Shown here in pieces: positions 1 through 8,093 of a stretch of DNA of 64,000 nucleotides. How positions within the stretch are numbered: the stretch's first letter is position 1; the number at the start of each line of letters is the position of its first letter. The DNA comes from Gammaproteobacteria bacterium (GTDB lineage Bacteria; Pseudomonadota; Gammaproteobacteria; S012-40): NCBI GenBank assembly GCA_029881255.1, contig JAOUMY010000004.1, positions 85,313-149,312 on the forward strand, given 5' to 3'. The notes under the pieces were generated by a model. The model was not told where the DNA came from and searched no databases. It saw only the letters and a program-made list of their open reading frames with translations. The position numbers and the translations under genes were made by a program.

Positions 1-1128
1 GCCTCACTGGAAATCATGGAGCAATGTGGGGTTCCATCAACCCAGGTGCGTAGTTTTCTAGGGATGGCGCAGATTTCCATGTCTTTGGGAGAAGCGTCTA
101 ATGCGTGGCGTTATTTAGCGCGAGCCAAACACATGGCCCGTGCTATGAAGAGTCGGAATAATCTGTATATCGCGTATTTGATTTCTGCTCAGTTTGCTTT
201 CGAAAAACGAAAATATCGGCGTTGCAAAGTGTTATTGCGACGTGCTTTGAGCGTGGGAAATCATCAGGGTTATTTGAATGTGGTATGGTTGCGTCGCGAA
301 CAGCTGGCCGATTTGTTTGTGTTTGCTTTGGAGCAGGGAATAGAGCCTGAGTTTGTAACTCGTGTAGTGAATAGTCTGAAGCTTGAACCTGTCAAGGCTC
401 CGGTACATATCGAAGAATGGCCATGGAAGACTCGCATATATACGCTTGGGCGTTTTGAAATCGTCGGTGGTGGTGGCGGTGCACCGGCTAAAATCCAAGG
501 GCGCCCTATGGATTTATTACGAAATCTGATCTCACTGGGTGGGCGAAATGTACGCGTCGACCATTTGTTAGAAAATTTTTGTGCAGAGGAAGATGATAAG
601 GCTCAACAGCTGTTTCACACCAATCTCTATCGCCTGAGAAAATTACTTGGCGGGGAAGAAACTGTCATATGGGAGTCCGGACAAGTGTCTCTCAATGAAA
701 GGTTGTGTTGGGTTGATGCCTGGGCTTTTGATGCTTTGACTATGGATACAAGGCATGATTATTTTCAGATGAGTAGGATGCAACGCGCTTGGGAGCTCTA
801 CAGGGGTAGATTCTTTCGCGAAGAGCTGGAAGATTTTAGCGCTGTTGCGCTGCAGGAACGCCTGCACAATAAATTTATACGGTTATGCGTGGATTATGGA
901 AAGTTACTTGAATCCAAGGGCTTATCTGTTGAGGTGGTGGATATGTTTTGGGAATCGACCAAGGTTGATCCGCTCGCTGAACCGCTCTACCAGGCTTTGA
1001 TTGAATGTTACGTCGCCCAAGGGCGTCGGTCAGAAGCTGCGGCATTATTGCAACGTTATTCGCAACTCGTACGTTCTGAAATTGGCTGCGATCCTTCGCC
1101 TAAGCTTCAGACACTATTGGATGCATAA
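1..1128 (+). CDS. BTAD/SARP-type transcriptional regulator, C-terminal part (cut by left window edge)
   Basis: The frame is open from base 1 through the ATG at 16, so the N terminus probably lies outside the window. The visible part starts with TPR-like helices (about the first 120 residues). A winged-helix DNA-binding region of the OmpR/SARP kind follows (GRFEI, LLRNLISLGG, NLYRLRKLLGG, about residues 140-235). The end is a bacterial transcriptional activator domain (ELYRGRF, DPLAEPLYQALIECYVAQGR, to the end). Regulators with this domain at the C terminus are often large proteins with an N-terminal ATPase and TPR sensor. The effector and targets cannot be told from here. Confidence 0.75.
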   Translation, partial: ASLEIMEQCGVPSTQVRSFLGMAQISMSLGEASNAWRYLARAKHMARAMKSRNNLYIAYLISAQFAFEKRKYRRCKVLLRRALSVGNHQGYLNVVWLRREQLADLFVFALEQGIEPEFVTRVVNSLKLEPVKAPVHIEEWPWKTRIYTLGRFEIVGGGGGAPAKIQGRPMDLLRNLISLGGRNVRVDHLLENFCAEEDDKAQQLFHTNLYRLRKLLGGEETVIWESGQVSLNERLCWVDAWAFDALTMDTRHDYFQMSRMQRAWELYRGRFFREELEDFSAVALQERLHNKFIRLCVDYGKLLESKGLSVEVVDMFWESTKVDPLAEPLYQALIECYVAQGRRSEAAALLQRYSQLVRSEIGCDPSPKLQTLLDA

Positions 1129-1274
1129 TGCCGTTTGCAATATCACTAAGGTGAGTGTTTGTAATGTGTTGAAAAATAAGAATATATGTCTCGTTTGGGG
1201 CGTGTAAGTAGGCTGTGACGCCACTTTGCTATCGTTCCGCCTAGTTGCATAGAGTCTCAGGCGGGGTATTAGTA

Positions 1275-1880
1275 ATGGTCGATCAACAATTGATTTCCAC
1301 TTCCCTTCAGGAGCCGGATCAGGATGACAGTGCTCGTAACTTCCTCACCAGCTATCTTCTTAGTCACTCTTCCAAAGAACCCCCTCATTGGTACCAGCGT
1401 ATCAATCAATGTCTGGAGGAGCTTGGTACTGACCAACTCAATTTCCGAGCCTGCCTCAGAGAACATTTTTCTCAGTGCTACAAATGTGGTGATGTAGAGG
1501 GAGCATATAACTGTTGGTCTCTGATGGTTGATGCTTGTCGAGAAGGTTGGATTGACCAAGGCGAACTATCTGAGTGGCTGGGAAAACTCGACGAGCTTCG
1601 TGAACGATATCCGGTTTTTCCATCACTGCCAACGGCTGCAAACGTGACTGTCGCACGATTTGCTCTGGTTTCTATTCTACGGAGTGAAAATGCGGCGGAA
1701 TTACAGCCACTGGCAAAAACGTGTGAGTTTTTGATCACACAAAGTCGTAATCCCTACTTTAAGAGACGAGCGCGTCACTATCTTTCTCAATATTACCTAA
1801 CGCGAGGAAATCAACTGAAAGTGGATGAATTGAATAGCCAGTCAGAACGTCGAAAGGAGACTATGCTGGTATACGGCTAG
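1275..1880 (+). CDS. Hypothetical helical protein
   Basis: I do not recognise this 201-residue protein. The ATG at 1275 is preferred over an in-frame TTG at 1245 because a GGCGGGG purine run lies about 9 bases upstream. The sequence is soluble, helix-rich and TPR-like near the end (YFKRRARHYLSQYYLTRGN), with no signal peptide or membrane segment. It follows the BTAD regulator on the same strand after about 145 bases and could be co-transcribed. Its stop codon overlaps the stop of the convergent gene (shared CTAG at 1877-1880), so the two mRNAs are complementary at their ends. Confidence 0.6.
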   Translation: MVDQQLISTSLQEPDQDDSARNFLTSYLLSHSSKEPPHWYQRINQCLEELGTDQLNFRACLREHFSQCYKCGDVEGAYNCWSLMVDACREGWIDQGELSEWLGKLDELRERYPVFPSLPTAANVTVARFALVSILRSENAAELQPLAKTCEFLITQSRNPYFKRRARHYLSQYYLTRGNQLKVDELNSQSERRKETMLVYG

Positions 1881-2509
1881 TTGGCCGTTTGGGCTTCCCC
1901 AAGTAGTCCATAAGCGTTTGAACCGCTTATCTGCCCGTGGGCGTTGAGCAAGGCCGAGGGGTTATCCCCCAGATTTGCCTGTAACCTGCTAACTACATCA
2001 TCGATACGATTTTCCTTTTGCTCGCCGATAATCCCAATCAATTGGTTATCGATTTCTTTCCCCAATTTAACCGACTCATTGTGTATATTCTGAGTGGATA
2101 GGCTAAGGCTTTCTGAGAAAGCTGTGCTACCAGCTTCCTCGGCTAATAGTCGGCGCAAATTTTGATAGGTGCCGTTACTGGCAAACTCTGGATGTTGCGT
2201 TAGCAAACCACTAAGTGTGGCACGCATTTCTGATACCTGTTCGTCCGTTGCTTGTCCACCAAGCTGCTTCAGCGTATCACTGACCGTACGTAGAAGTTCT
2301 TTTCTGGACTGGAGGTTGGTAATTGTGTCGTTTGCACGCCTGAGCTGCTGGTTCATGCCGCTTTGGTGTAAAGCAAACTGGCTGGCGTTGGATAATTGGA
2401 CGTTGTTGCCGGATTCACTTTTCCCTGTTGAAGGTTCCGAAACAGACTTAGGGCTGGACATATTTCCAGACTGATTCACTCTATTGATATTTTTCCCATC
2501 AATTTTCAT
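1877..2509 (-). CDS. Hypothetical protein with FlgM/flagellin-like flavour
   Basis: This 210-residue polar protein has no signal peptide or membrane segment. The first 40 residues are Ser/Asn-rich and disordered (begins MKIDGKN), as in FlgM anti-sigma factors. The middle is helical with Gln/Leu heptad character, and the last 30 residues (RLQANLGDNPSALL then NAYGLLG) faintly resemble flagellin C termini. Neither match is strong enough to name it. The start at 2509 is the first possible one in its frame. Its Shine-Dalgarno sequence is 24 bases away and serves a five-codon upstream ORF instead (2506-2523). Confidence 0.55.
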   Translation of the reverse strand: MKIDGKNINRVNQSGNMSSPKSVSEPSTGKSESGNNVQLSNASQFALHQSGMNQQLRRANDTITNLQSRKELLRTVSDTLKQLGGQATDEQVSEMRATLSGLLTQHPEFASNGTYQNLRRLLAEEAGSTAFSESLSLSTQNIHNESVKLGKEIDNQLIGIIGEQKENRIDDVVSRLQANLGDNPSALLNAHGQISGSNAYGLLGEAQTAN

Positions 2510-2523
2510 GAATTGCTACCCAT
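2506..2523 (-). other. Five-codon upstream ORF coupled to the 2509 start
   Basis: On the minus strand, AAAGGAG (2540-2534) is followed after 10 bases by ATG GGT AGC AAT TCA TGA. The TGA overlaps the ATG of the downstream gene as ATGA. This is the usual geometry of translational coupling: ribosomes loading at the good site would terminate on the downstream start. It is seen directly in the sequence; the function is inferred. Confidence 0.45.
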
Positions 2524-2729
2524 AGTTTCCAAACTCCTTTAGATGTCGGACGATGGGAAGCTGAATTAGAGGTGGGTGAACTGTGCAAAAGTAGAAAATG
2601 TGACCGACTTCATATTTTTCTCTAAACGAACAGTTTTAAACGGGTAAATTACGACTGTATATGATTTATTGAGTCTTCCCATTGTTGTGTACCCCCTGTG
2701 TCAGAACAGTTGTCAAGATGAAAACAGAC

Positions 2730-3095
2730 TCAGGGCGGGGTTGCTACACCTGTGTCATTGTCGGGTGATTTATCCTGGCCGTGGGGTAGTAGCTTTTCAA
2801 AGGCGTTGATCTGGGTTTTTGAGAGTTTAATCAGCTTGAGCCCTGTCTCCAGTATGGTGGAGTATAAACCCTCAATTTTATAGCCATAATAAAACAGGCC
2901 GCCGCAAATCGGTAAGGCCATAAGCAGAGCGACGATTCCGTTTATACCAGTAGTGCTAATTATGCTTGTCGAGTGGTATAAAACTGCCAGTGGTAACAAA
3001 AGTAATATACCGAAAAAGGAGGACACTACGAGTATAAAAAACAAGCCGACGAGAGCCTGTGAAAATCGGATCATTGCAATCTGTATGAGATTCAT
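2730..3095 (-). CDS. Small inner-membrane protein, unknown function
   Basis: This 121-residue protein has two clear hydrophobic segments (about residues 15-40 and 52-72) and a polar C-terminal tail ending in a Pro-rich stretch. AGAGGG lies about 9 bases upstream of the ATG on the minus strand, which supports it as a real gene. It is divergent from the diguanylate cyclase operon and 220 bases upstream of the next minus-strand gene. I do not recognise the family. Confidence 0.55.
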   Translation of the reverse strand: MNLIQIAMIRFSQALVGLFFILVVSSFFGILLLLPLAVLYHSTSIISTTGINGIVALLMALPICGGLFYYGYKIEGLYSTILETGLKLIKLSKTQINAFEKLLPHGQDKSPDNDTGVATPP

Positions 3096-3431
3096 GGTGA
3101 GTACCCTCTGCGCATTATTTAGTCTTGTTGCTCCCCGTGAAGAGAAAAACCTTTCCCCTAGACACAGTACAGCTTAATGTAACAGGGGACACACATACAG
3201 TCTATGTAAACTTAAGTATTCTCTCTAACTTTGCCGATACTTTCCTAATATGAGATTGCTTTTCCCTAAATTGTTTAAGTAGGGTGGAGAAATGGTTTTT
3301 TGGGGTAATTCTACTGCGAACATTGAAATGATGAGAAGTGCTGCTCAGGCATTTCAACCGTGAATTTTGACTCACATTGTTTTTGAGGGTGATGAGGGGA
3401 CAACTAATTGATAAATATACTGAGGTAATTT
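3096..3431. other. Intergenic region, divergent promoters presumed
   Basis: About 336 bases between two divergent genes. A minus-strand frame (3202-3459) crosses it but has no ribosome site or recognisable product. A weak promoter-like pair for the cyclase operon is TTGACT at 3367-3372 with a poor -10 17 bases on. No terminator or convincing regulator site was found. Confidence 0.4.
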
Positions 3432-4481
3432 GTGCGCGACCACATGTTGTGTAAGGCACTTGGGCTTGATACTAAGGCCATCTACGAAAGGCTGCATTTG
3501 CTCGAATTTTCAGGAGCCGATCGTGCGTTGGTGGAAAAAATGCACATGTTCGTTATTCAGCCCAATCTTGCCACACTGGTGGATCGCTTTTATGAGTATG
3601 TTCTGGCCCACCCTCAGTTCAGGGAGTTTGCAAGTGACGCCTCAACTATCGCAAAGCTCACTCATACGTTTCATGATTACCTGGATACTCTCGGCAAGAA
3701 CTACGAATCCATCGATTATTTTAATGACCGGCTTAGAGTCGGTATCGCACACCATCGTATTGGAATGTCTTTGATGCTATATGAGTGTGCCTATCACAAA
3801 CTCCAATCGCTATTGTTAAATGAAATTCCTGCGGAGCTCAATGAGAAGTTGTTTGCAGGCTTACAAGACATTATTCGCAAAGTTGTTGCGCTTGATATTT
3901 CTTTGGCAATAGACAGTTACAACTTGGAAAGTTTTAAAGGGTTTAAGGACGAGATACGGCAGCTTTTTAGCCAGGAAGAAAAGATGAAGCACTATGCCAG
4001 TATAGATCCGCTGACAGGTGTGGAAAATCGAAGTGCTATTTTACAAAGAATCAAGCAAATTATTTCCGGTAGTAGTGACGCTGAATCCTATGCTTTAGTT
4101 ATGATTGATATAGATAATCTCCGCAGCATTAATGACGAACAGGGACATCTCGTTGGAGATCATTTGATCAAGGGTGTTGTCGATAGAATTAGAAGCGAAT
4201 TGGAAAAACACGATGTACTTGGACGTTACGGAGGCGATGAATTTCTCTTGTTGCTAAAAGGAGTTGGTCTCGATCAGGCCGTTGAAAAAATGAAAAATAT
4301 CTATCGAAAAGTTTGTAAGGAAGAGTTCGATATTGGCCAAGGAAAAATTAAAGTGAGCATCAGTCAGGGCGTTACACTCCTGGATGGAAGTAAGAAGCTA
4401 ATCGATTTTATTAAAAAAGTTGATAAGGCACTATTGCAAGCAAAGCAAGCAGAAAAAACCAAAATAGTGGTTTCGAAATAA
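3432..4481 (+). CDS. Globin-coupled diguanylate cyclase
   Basis: The protein would make the second messenger c-di-GMP in response to a gas bound at haem. Residues about 15-160 are a globin-coupled-sensor domain; the family signature RVGIAHHRIGM places the proximal haem ligand at His107. Residues about 185-349 are a GGDEF domain with an intact active-site GGDEF at 267-271. The inhibitory RxxD site is absent (EKHD instead), so product inhibition is unlikely. GTG at 3432 is chosen over ATG at 3444 because TGAGGT lies 5 bases upstream. The HD-GYP-like gene starts 2 bases after its stop, so the two are surely co-translated. Oxygen is the usual ligand of this family; the ligand here is inferred. 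Confidence 0.88.
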   Translation: MRDHMLCKALGLDTKAIYERLHLLEFSGADRALVEKMHMFVIQPNLATLVDRFYEYVLAHPQFREFASDASTIAKLTHTFHDYLDTLGKNYESIDYFNDRLRVGIAHHRIGMSLMLYECAYHKLQSLLLNEIPAELNEKLFAGLQDIIRKVVALDISLAIDSYNLESFKGFKDEIRQLFSQEEKMKHYASIDPLTGVENRSAILQRIKQIISGSSDAESYALVMIDIDNLRSINDEQGHLVGDHLIKGVVDRIRSELEKHDVLGRYGGDEFLLLLKGVGLDQAVEKMKNIYRKVCKEEFDIGQGKIKVSISQGVTLLDGSKKLIDFIKKVDKALLQAKQAEKTKIVVSK

Positions 4482-4483
4482 AC

Positions 4484-5599
4484 ATGGATTTAAAAAAGTC
4501 AACAAATCACGTTAAAGTCGTGCGACAATTGATACACTCCGATATTCCTCTATTGGTACCGTTGTTCAATAGTTGTGGCGAATTATTAGCAAACAAAGGC
4601 GTCATTCTAGATAGCAAACAAGTGATTAAAGTATTGCAGCATGGTGATATTTACACCAATAAGGATGACTATGTTGCGGCAATGGGATCGGGGTTTGCTG
4701 AAGTTCATAGCAATAATAAAAATAGCTCTGTACCGCATATTTTTGAACGCATGGAACAATTAGAGTCGCAACTTTATTCCGCTTTTCGTGTCGAATCTGG
4801 AGCGTTTGTGCAGCGTATTGAGCGTGTTAGATCCCAGCTTTTACAGGTAGTCAGCATATCGTCAACGGCGGTTATTGCCTATATTGTGATGAATCAGCAA
4901 CGAGATGTTATAAGCCACGATTTGTGCTGCGCAGCGCTATGTTGTTTGTTGGGTGAGCAACTGGAATGGAAAAAATCGGAACGCGATAGTCTGGTCTCTG
5001 CCGCGCTAACAATGGATATTTCACTTGTATCCGAACATGAGGACTCTGAACAACTGGTGATCGATGATCGATACAATAGACACCCTTTAATGAGTAGGGG
5101 CGTTTTGTCTGGTTTAGGAGTAACTGATGATAAGTGGTTGGACTATGTTTGTGGCCATCACGGAGACGATGTTCAGGAAAGAGATACACAAGAGAAATTA
5201 CCCTGGGGATGTCATATACTATCTCTCGCTGACATATTTTGTTCCCAACTCGTCGGTCTATATGAGAATCAAGTTATGAATGCACATGACATACTTGGGT
5301 CTCTGGATAAGACACTAGTAAACCCTAAGGCCAGACTTACTATGGATGCGCTTTTAACGATAACAGGTTGGTATCCATTTGGTTCGGTGGTTTTGTTAGA
5401 GAACGACGAAGTAGGCGTGGTTACAGCGCATGGCGACACGTCCACTACGCCAATTGTAAAAGTGATATTTGCGCAAGATGGGAGTGAGTGGCGTACTCCT
5501 GTGTCCAGAAAAACAAGCGTATCAACGTATGCAATAAAATCGGTTATACCGATTGAAAATTTTAGAGATGTGATTATAAATAAACAAATCTGGCATTGA
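4484..5599 (+). CDS. Degenerate HD-GYP-type protein
   Basis: Residues about 120-300 follow the helical layout of HD-GYP c-di-GMP phosphodiesterases: a first His-Asp (HDLCCAALCCLLG, about 145), a position like the catalytic HD (ALTMD, about 176), a conserved HP (RHPLMSRG), a double His (CGHHGDD) and LADIF near the end. The catalytic HD pair is MD here and the GYP loop is missing. It is therefore probably not an active phosphodiesterase, and may bind c-di-GMP or act as a partner protein. The gene is fused in expression to the upstream cyclase (2-base gap). The N-terminal 110 residues are of the kind often found before HD-GYP domains. Confidence 0.7.
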   Translation: MDLKKSTNHVKVVRQLIHSDIPLLVPLFNSCGELLANKGVILDSKQVIKVLQHGDIYTNKDDYVAAMGSGFAEVHSNNKNSSVPHIFERMEQLESQLYSAFRVESGAFVQRIERVRSQLLQVVSISSTAVIAYIVMNQQRDVISHDLCCAALCCLLGEQLEWKKSERDSLVSAALTMDISLVSEHEDSEQLVIDDRYNRHPLMSRGVLSGLGVTDDKWLDYVCGHHGDDVQERDTQEKLPWGCHILSLADIFCSQLVGLYENQVMNAHDILGSLDKTLVNPKARLTMDALLTITGWYPFGSVVLLENDEVGVVTAHGDTSTTPIVKVIFAQDGSEWRTPVSRKTSVSTYAIKSVIPIENFRDVIINKQIWH

Positions 5600-5645
5600 T
5601 GAGATCAAGGACCAGTGTATAACAGAAAATTATTGTGGGGATGAA

Positions 5646-7073
5646 ATGAAGACCAATAAAGACACCGCTTATTGGCGACAGCAAGCGGAATCCTATTTAT
5701 ATGACGTGGTTGGCTTGCATGAAGTTAGGCAAACGGGAATCTTGCCTGCAAGCGGTAATAAGTTCTTTCCGGTGATAGGATATCCGCCACTAACGATGTT
5801 TTCGTCCATGGACGAGTCGCCACTGTTTGAAAATATTGTATCCCGCAATGTAAATCCTACAGCTGGTTATCTACACATTCCATTTTGTCCAACTCGATGT
5901 ACTTTTTGCCATTGGATAACCAAAACCAAAAGCAAGGCGGAAGAAGTAGATGTCTATATTGATTATCTAATCCGTGAAATGGCGCTTTACGCACAGAAAA
6001 TGGGGGTGTCCAGCATTCCGCTCAAATCCGTATTGTGGGGTGGAGGGACACCGACATATCCCGATGCGAATCAACTCGAGAAACTACTGAAGGCATACGT
6101 TAGCTATTTTGATTTAAGTGGCTGCACACAGTTTTCAGTAGAAGCAGAGCCAACGACCCTATTAGGTGACGAGGGTATGGCGAGGCTAAAGGTGTTGAAA
6201 GACTATGGAGTGGATCGTATTAGTTTGGGCGTCCAGTCATTCGATGATGATGTGTTGCGGTATATGGCGAGAGCTCACGACAATGAGCAAACAATAGCCG
6301 CGATAAAAAACATTCGTCTCGCTGGAATAGATAACATTTCTATTGATCTGATTTATGGTTATCCTGGGCAAACCGTGGACAACTGGATTAACAACTTGAA
6401 TATTGCGATCAATTTGGATATCGAGGGGTGGCAACTATATCGTCTGCGTATTCGCCAACATGGCGACAGGCCCGGGAACATTATTCGCGAATTTGAAAAG
6501 CGTCCGGAACGTTTCAGTTCAGCCGAGGAAATTCTACAGATGAAGGCCCTAGGTATGCTGATGTCGGTAAAGAATGGCTATGGAGAGCACCTCCGGCGTG
6601 TATTCGGCAAAACTGCCGATGGGATATCACATTACCTCCGTGACTGGACCGCGAATCTTTATGATGTGGTAGGGGTAGGTGTCTCATCATGGTCGAACTT
6701 GCGTGGCGTATTTACGCAAAATATTGGCGACCAGAATTTGAGTAGCTATTACGATTTGATTGATGCTGGAAAGGTTTCAGTTAATCGGGGCAAGATACGT
6801 ACAGCGGACGATGAGCAGCGTCGTGCTTTTTTACTGCCGCTCAAAAACCGTGTTGTCGAAAAGTCAGAATTCCGGCGTTTAACGGGCTGTGATGTGAGTC
6901 AAAGGTTTGGCGTTGAAATGGATTGGCTGAAATCTTTGGGAATGATAGAAGAGAGTGCATCCCAAATTTGGCTGACTGAAAAGGGCGGATTTTTTGCGGA
7001 CGAAGTGGCTACTCAATTTTTCGACCCGGCGTATTTGCCGTTTCCCGAAGTCGCCAGACCGCCTGGATTATAG
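5646..7073 (+). CDS. HemN/HemW-like radical SAM protein
   Basis: A radical SAM enzyme of the coproporphyrinogen III dehydrogenase-like family. Residues 75-90 carry the cluster motif LHIPFCPTRCTFC (Cys81, Cys85, Cys88). LWGGGTPT, the VEAEPTTL glutamate, RISLGVQSFDDDVL and DLIYGYPGQT follow in the usual order. The C-terminal third (from about residue 385) fits the winged-helix HemN_C region. At 475 residues it is HemN-sized, but the N-terminal 70 residues and the CHW after the third Cys differ from true HemN. It could act in anaerobic haem synthesis, haem delivery or another radical reaction. It lies 46 bases after the c-di-GMP pair, and GTGGGG precedes the ATG. The link to the haem-based sensor upstream is suggestive. 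Confidence 0.75.
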   Translation: MKTNKDTAYWRQQAESYLYDVVGLHEVRQTGILPASGNKFFPVIGYPPLTMFSSMDESPLFENIVSRNVNPTAGYLHIPFCPTRCTFCHWITKTKSKAEEVDVYIDYLIREMALYAQKMGVSSIPLKSVLWGGGTPTYPDANQLEKLLKAYVSYFDLSGCTQFSVEAEPTTLLGDEGMARLKVLKDYGVDRISLGVQSFDDDVLRYMARAHDNEQTIAAIKNIRLAGIDNISIDLIYGYPGQTVDNWINNLNIAINLDIEGWQLYRLRIRQHGDRPGNIIREFEKRPERFSSAEEILQMKALGMLMSVKNGYGEHLRRVFGKTADGISHYLRDWTANLYDVVGVGVSSWSNLRGVFTQNIGDQNLSSYYDLIDAGKVSVNRGKIRTADDEQRRAFLLPLKNRVVEKSEFRRLTGCDVSQRFGVEMDWLKSLGMIEESASQIWLTEKGGFFADEVATQFFDPAYLPFPEVARPPGL

Positions 7074-7129
7074 TTTTCATTCAGGATGTCCGCGTGTAAA
7101 ATGCTTCCAGATTAAAAAAGGAGATCATC

Positions 7130-7282
7130 ATGCGGCGTCTGGCTGTTATCGTTTCAATATTGGCCATGTTTTTGCTTAGTGCTTGTCCAAGCAAGCCTTC
7201 AAATACACGATATTCTGATCCTGAGACCGCACAAAAGCGCTCAGATAAAGCCATGGAAGAGATGAGTCGCGAAACTCGTTAA
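7130..7282 (+). CDS. Small lipoprotein, 50 residues
   Basis: A short gene with AAGGAG 7 bases before the ATG. The product begins MRRLAVIVSILAMFLLSAC: two Arg, a hydrophobic stretch and a lipobox LSAC with Cys19 as the lipidated residue. The mature peptide is only 32 residues, hydrophilic and Glu/Arg/Lys-rich. With Pro at +2 it gives no clear inner-membrane retention signal, so the outer membrane is likely. It is 30 bases upstream of a second lipoprotein gene and probably shares its transcript. Function unknown. Confidence 0.7.
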   Translation: MRRLAVIVSILAMFLLSACPSKPSNTRYSDPETAQKRSDKAMEEMSRETR

Positions 7283-7311
7283 AGTTAAGCCAGAGTATAA
7301 GAGGTATTACA

Positions 7312-7722
7312 ATGAAGTATATTGTATTTGCTTTCATGGTGATTTTTAGCTTAGTTGGCTGTGCTCCGGTGACCGAAAGCTCGTTGCGGCAGGAGGCGGC
7401 AGGTGTGCGCACCTTTACCATAGAACAGCCTTATCAGCAGGTATTTCAAAATTTGCTGGATAGTTCCCGCCAGTGTTTTCTTAATCGCCCCATCGAAACG
7501 CAATTTACCGTTGTTGGAAACAGAAATAATCGCGTGAAGTCGGGGGAAATTGTTATAGCCGAAATCTGGAGCATGGCAGAAAGAAACGTCTTCATGTTGG
7601 TCGATGTTGAGGCTGTTAGTAACGGGGAATCCAGGATTACTTCGTACCATAGCTCAAGAAAGGCCGAAGAGTTTGTCAAACTGCTTGGTGATTGGATTAG
7701 CCAGGGAAAAAGCGCCTGTTAG
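7312..7722 (+). CDS. Lipoprotein, unknown function
   Basis: A 136-residue protein with signal peptide and lipobox LVGC (Cys17), so it is lipid-anchored. The mature part is a compact alpha/beta domain of about 110 residues (FTIEQPYQQVFQNLLDSSRQC near its start) with Cys near both ends (SRQC and the terminal GKSAC) that may form a disulphide. AAGAGGT precedes the ATG. It follows the 50-residue lipoprotein and is closed by a hairpin at 7771-7810. I cannot assign a family with confidence. Confidence 0.7.
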   Translation: MKYIVFAFMVIFSLVGCAPVTESSLRQEAAGVRTFTIEQPYQQVFQNLLDSSRQCFLNRPIETQFTVVGNRNNRVKSGEIVIAEIWSMAERNVFMLVDVEAVSNGESRITSYHSSRKAEEFVKLLGDWISQGKSAC

Positions 7723-7770
7723 GGCTGGCCAACGCCTTACATCGCTACCAAACGACACATTACCTAGAAT

Positions 7771-7810
7771 TTGAGCAGCCATTCTTGTTCTGGATGGCTG
7801 CCCAAGTTTT
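7771..7810 (+). terminator. Rho-independent terminator candidate
   Basis: GCAGCCAT (7775-7782) pairs with ATGGCTGC (7794-7801) across an 11-base loop. TTG/CAA flanks extend the stem past one mismatch, and GTTTT follows. It lies about 50 bases after the lipoprotein stop codon. Confidence 0.55.
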
Positions 7811-7973
7811 CACAAATACCACAACCCATCTTATTTCCATGTAAAAAGTAGCTGCGCTATGCTCGTTTCTTTCAGATAAAGTGCACTTTTTCTTTAGTTC
7901 TTATCTCGCTCTTACTCAACAAAAGATCACCTTACCCCTTATTCGGTGTTCAGCATTGAACACTGACGCAAAA

Positions 7974-7989
7974 TGGCGTGATATTGGCA
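7974..7989 (+). promoter_or_regulatory. Sigma-54-like promoter candidate
   Basis: TGGCGTGATATTGGCA has the -24 GG and -12 GC of a sigma-54 promoter exactly 10 bases apart (consensus TGGCACG-N4-TTGCA). The -24 half is strong; the -12 half has one mismatch (TGGC for TTGC). Transcription would start near 8001, about 93 bases before the barrel gene. Confidence 0.35.
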
Positions 7990-8093
7990 TCTATCTTCTC
8001 GATTTATGGCCGGCTATGGGTCGTGGTGTGGTCAGTTTAGATGTTCAGGTTATGAAATGGCATATCAGAGGAAAGCGCTAACAAATCGCAGCT

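Larger units (their letters stand above)
7723..8093. other. Intergenic region ahead of the first polysaccharide locus
   Basis: About 370 bases. It holds the terminator at 7771-7810 and a sigma-54-like element at 7974-7989. A 66-codon frame (7881-8081) has no ribosome site and no recognisable product and was not called as a gene. Confidence 0.4.

Noticed and set aside
2599-2614. A CRP-like TGTGA-N6-TCATA
   Set aside because: One mismatch in the core and a poor distance (about -48) to the only nearby -10 candidate; not called.
3202-3459. An 85-codon minus-strand frame in the divergent gap
   Set aside because: Runs across the cyclase start and ribosome site; no coding signals.
7881-8081. A 66-codon frame before the barrel gene
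   Set aside because: No ribosome site, odd composition, and it covers the promoter region of the next gene.
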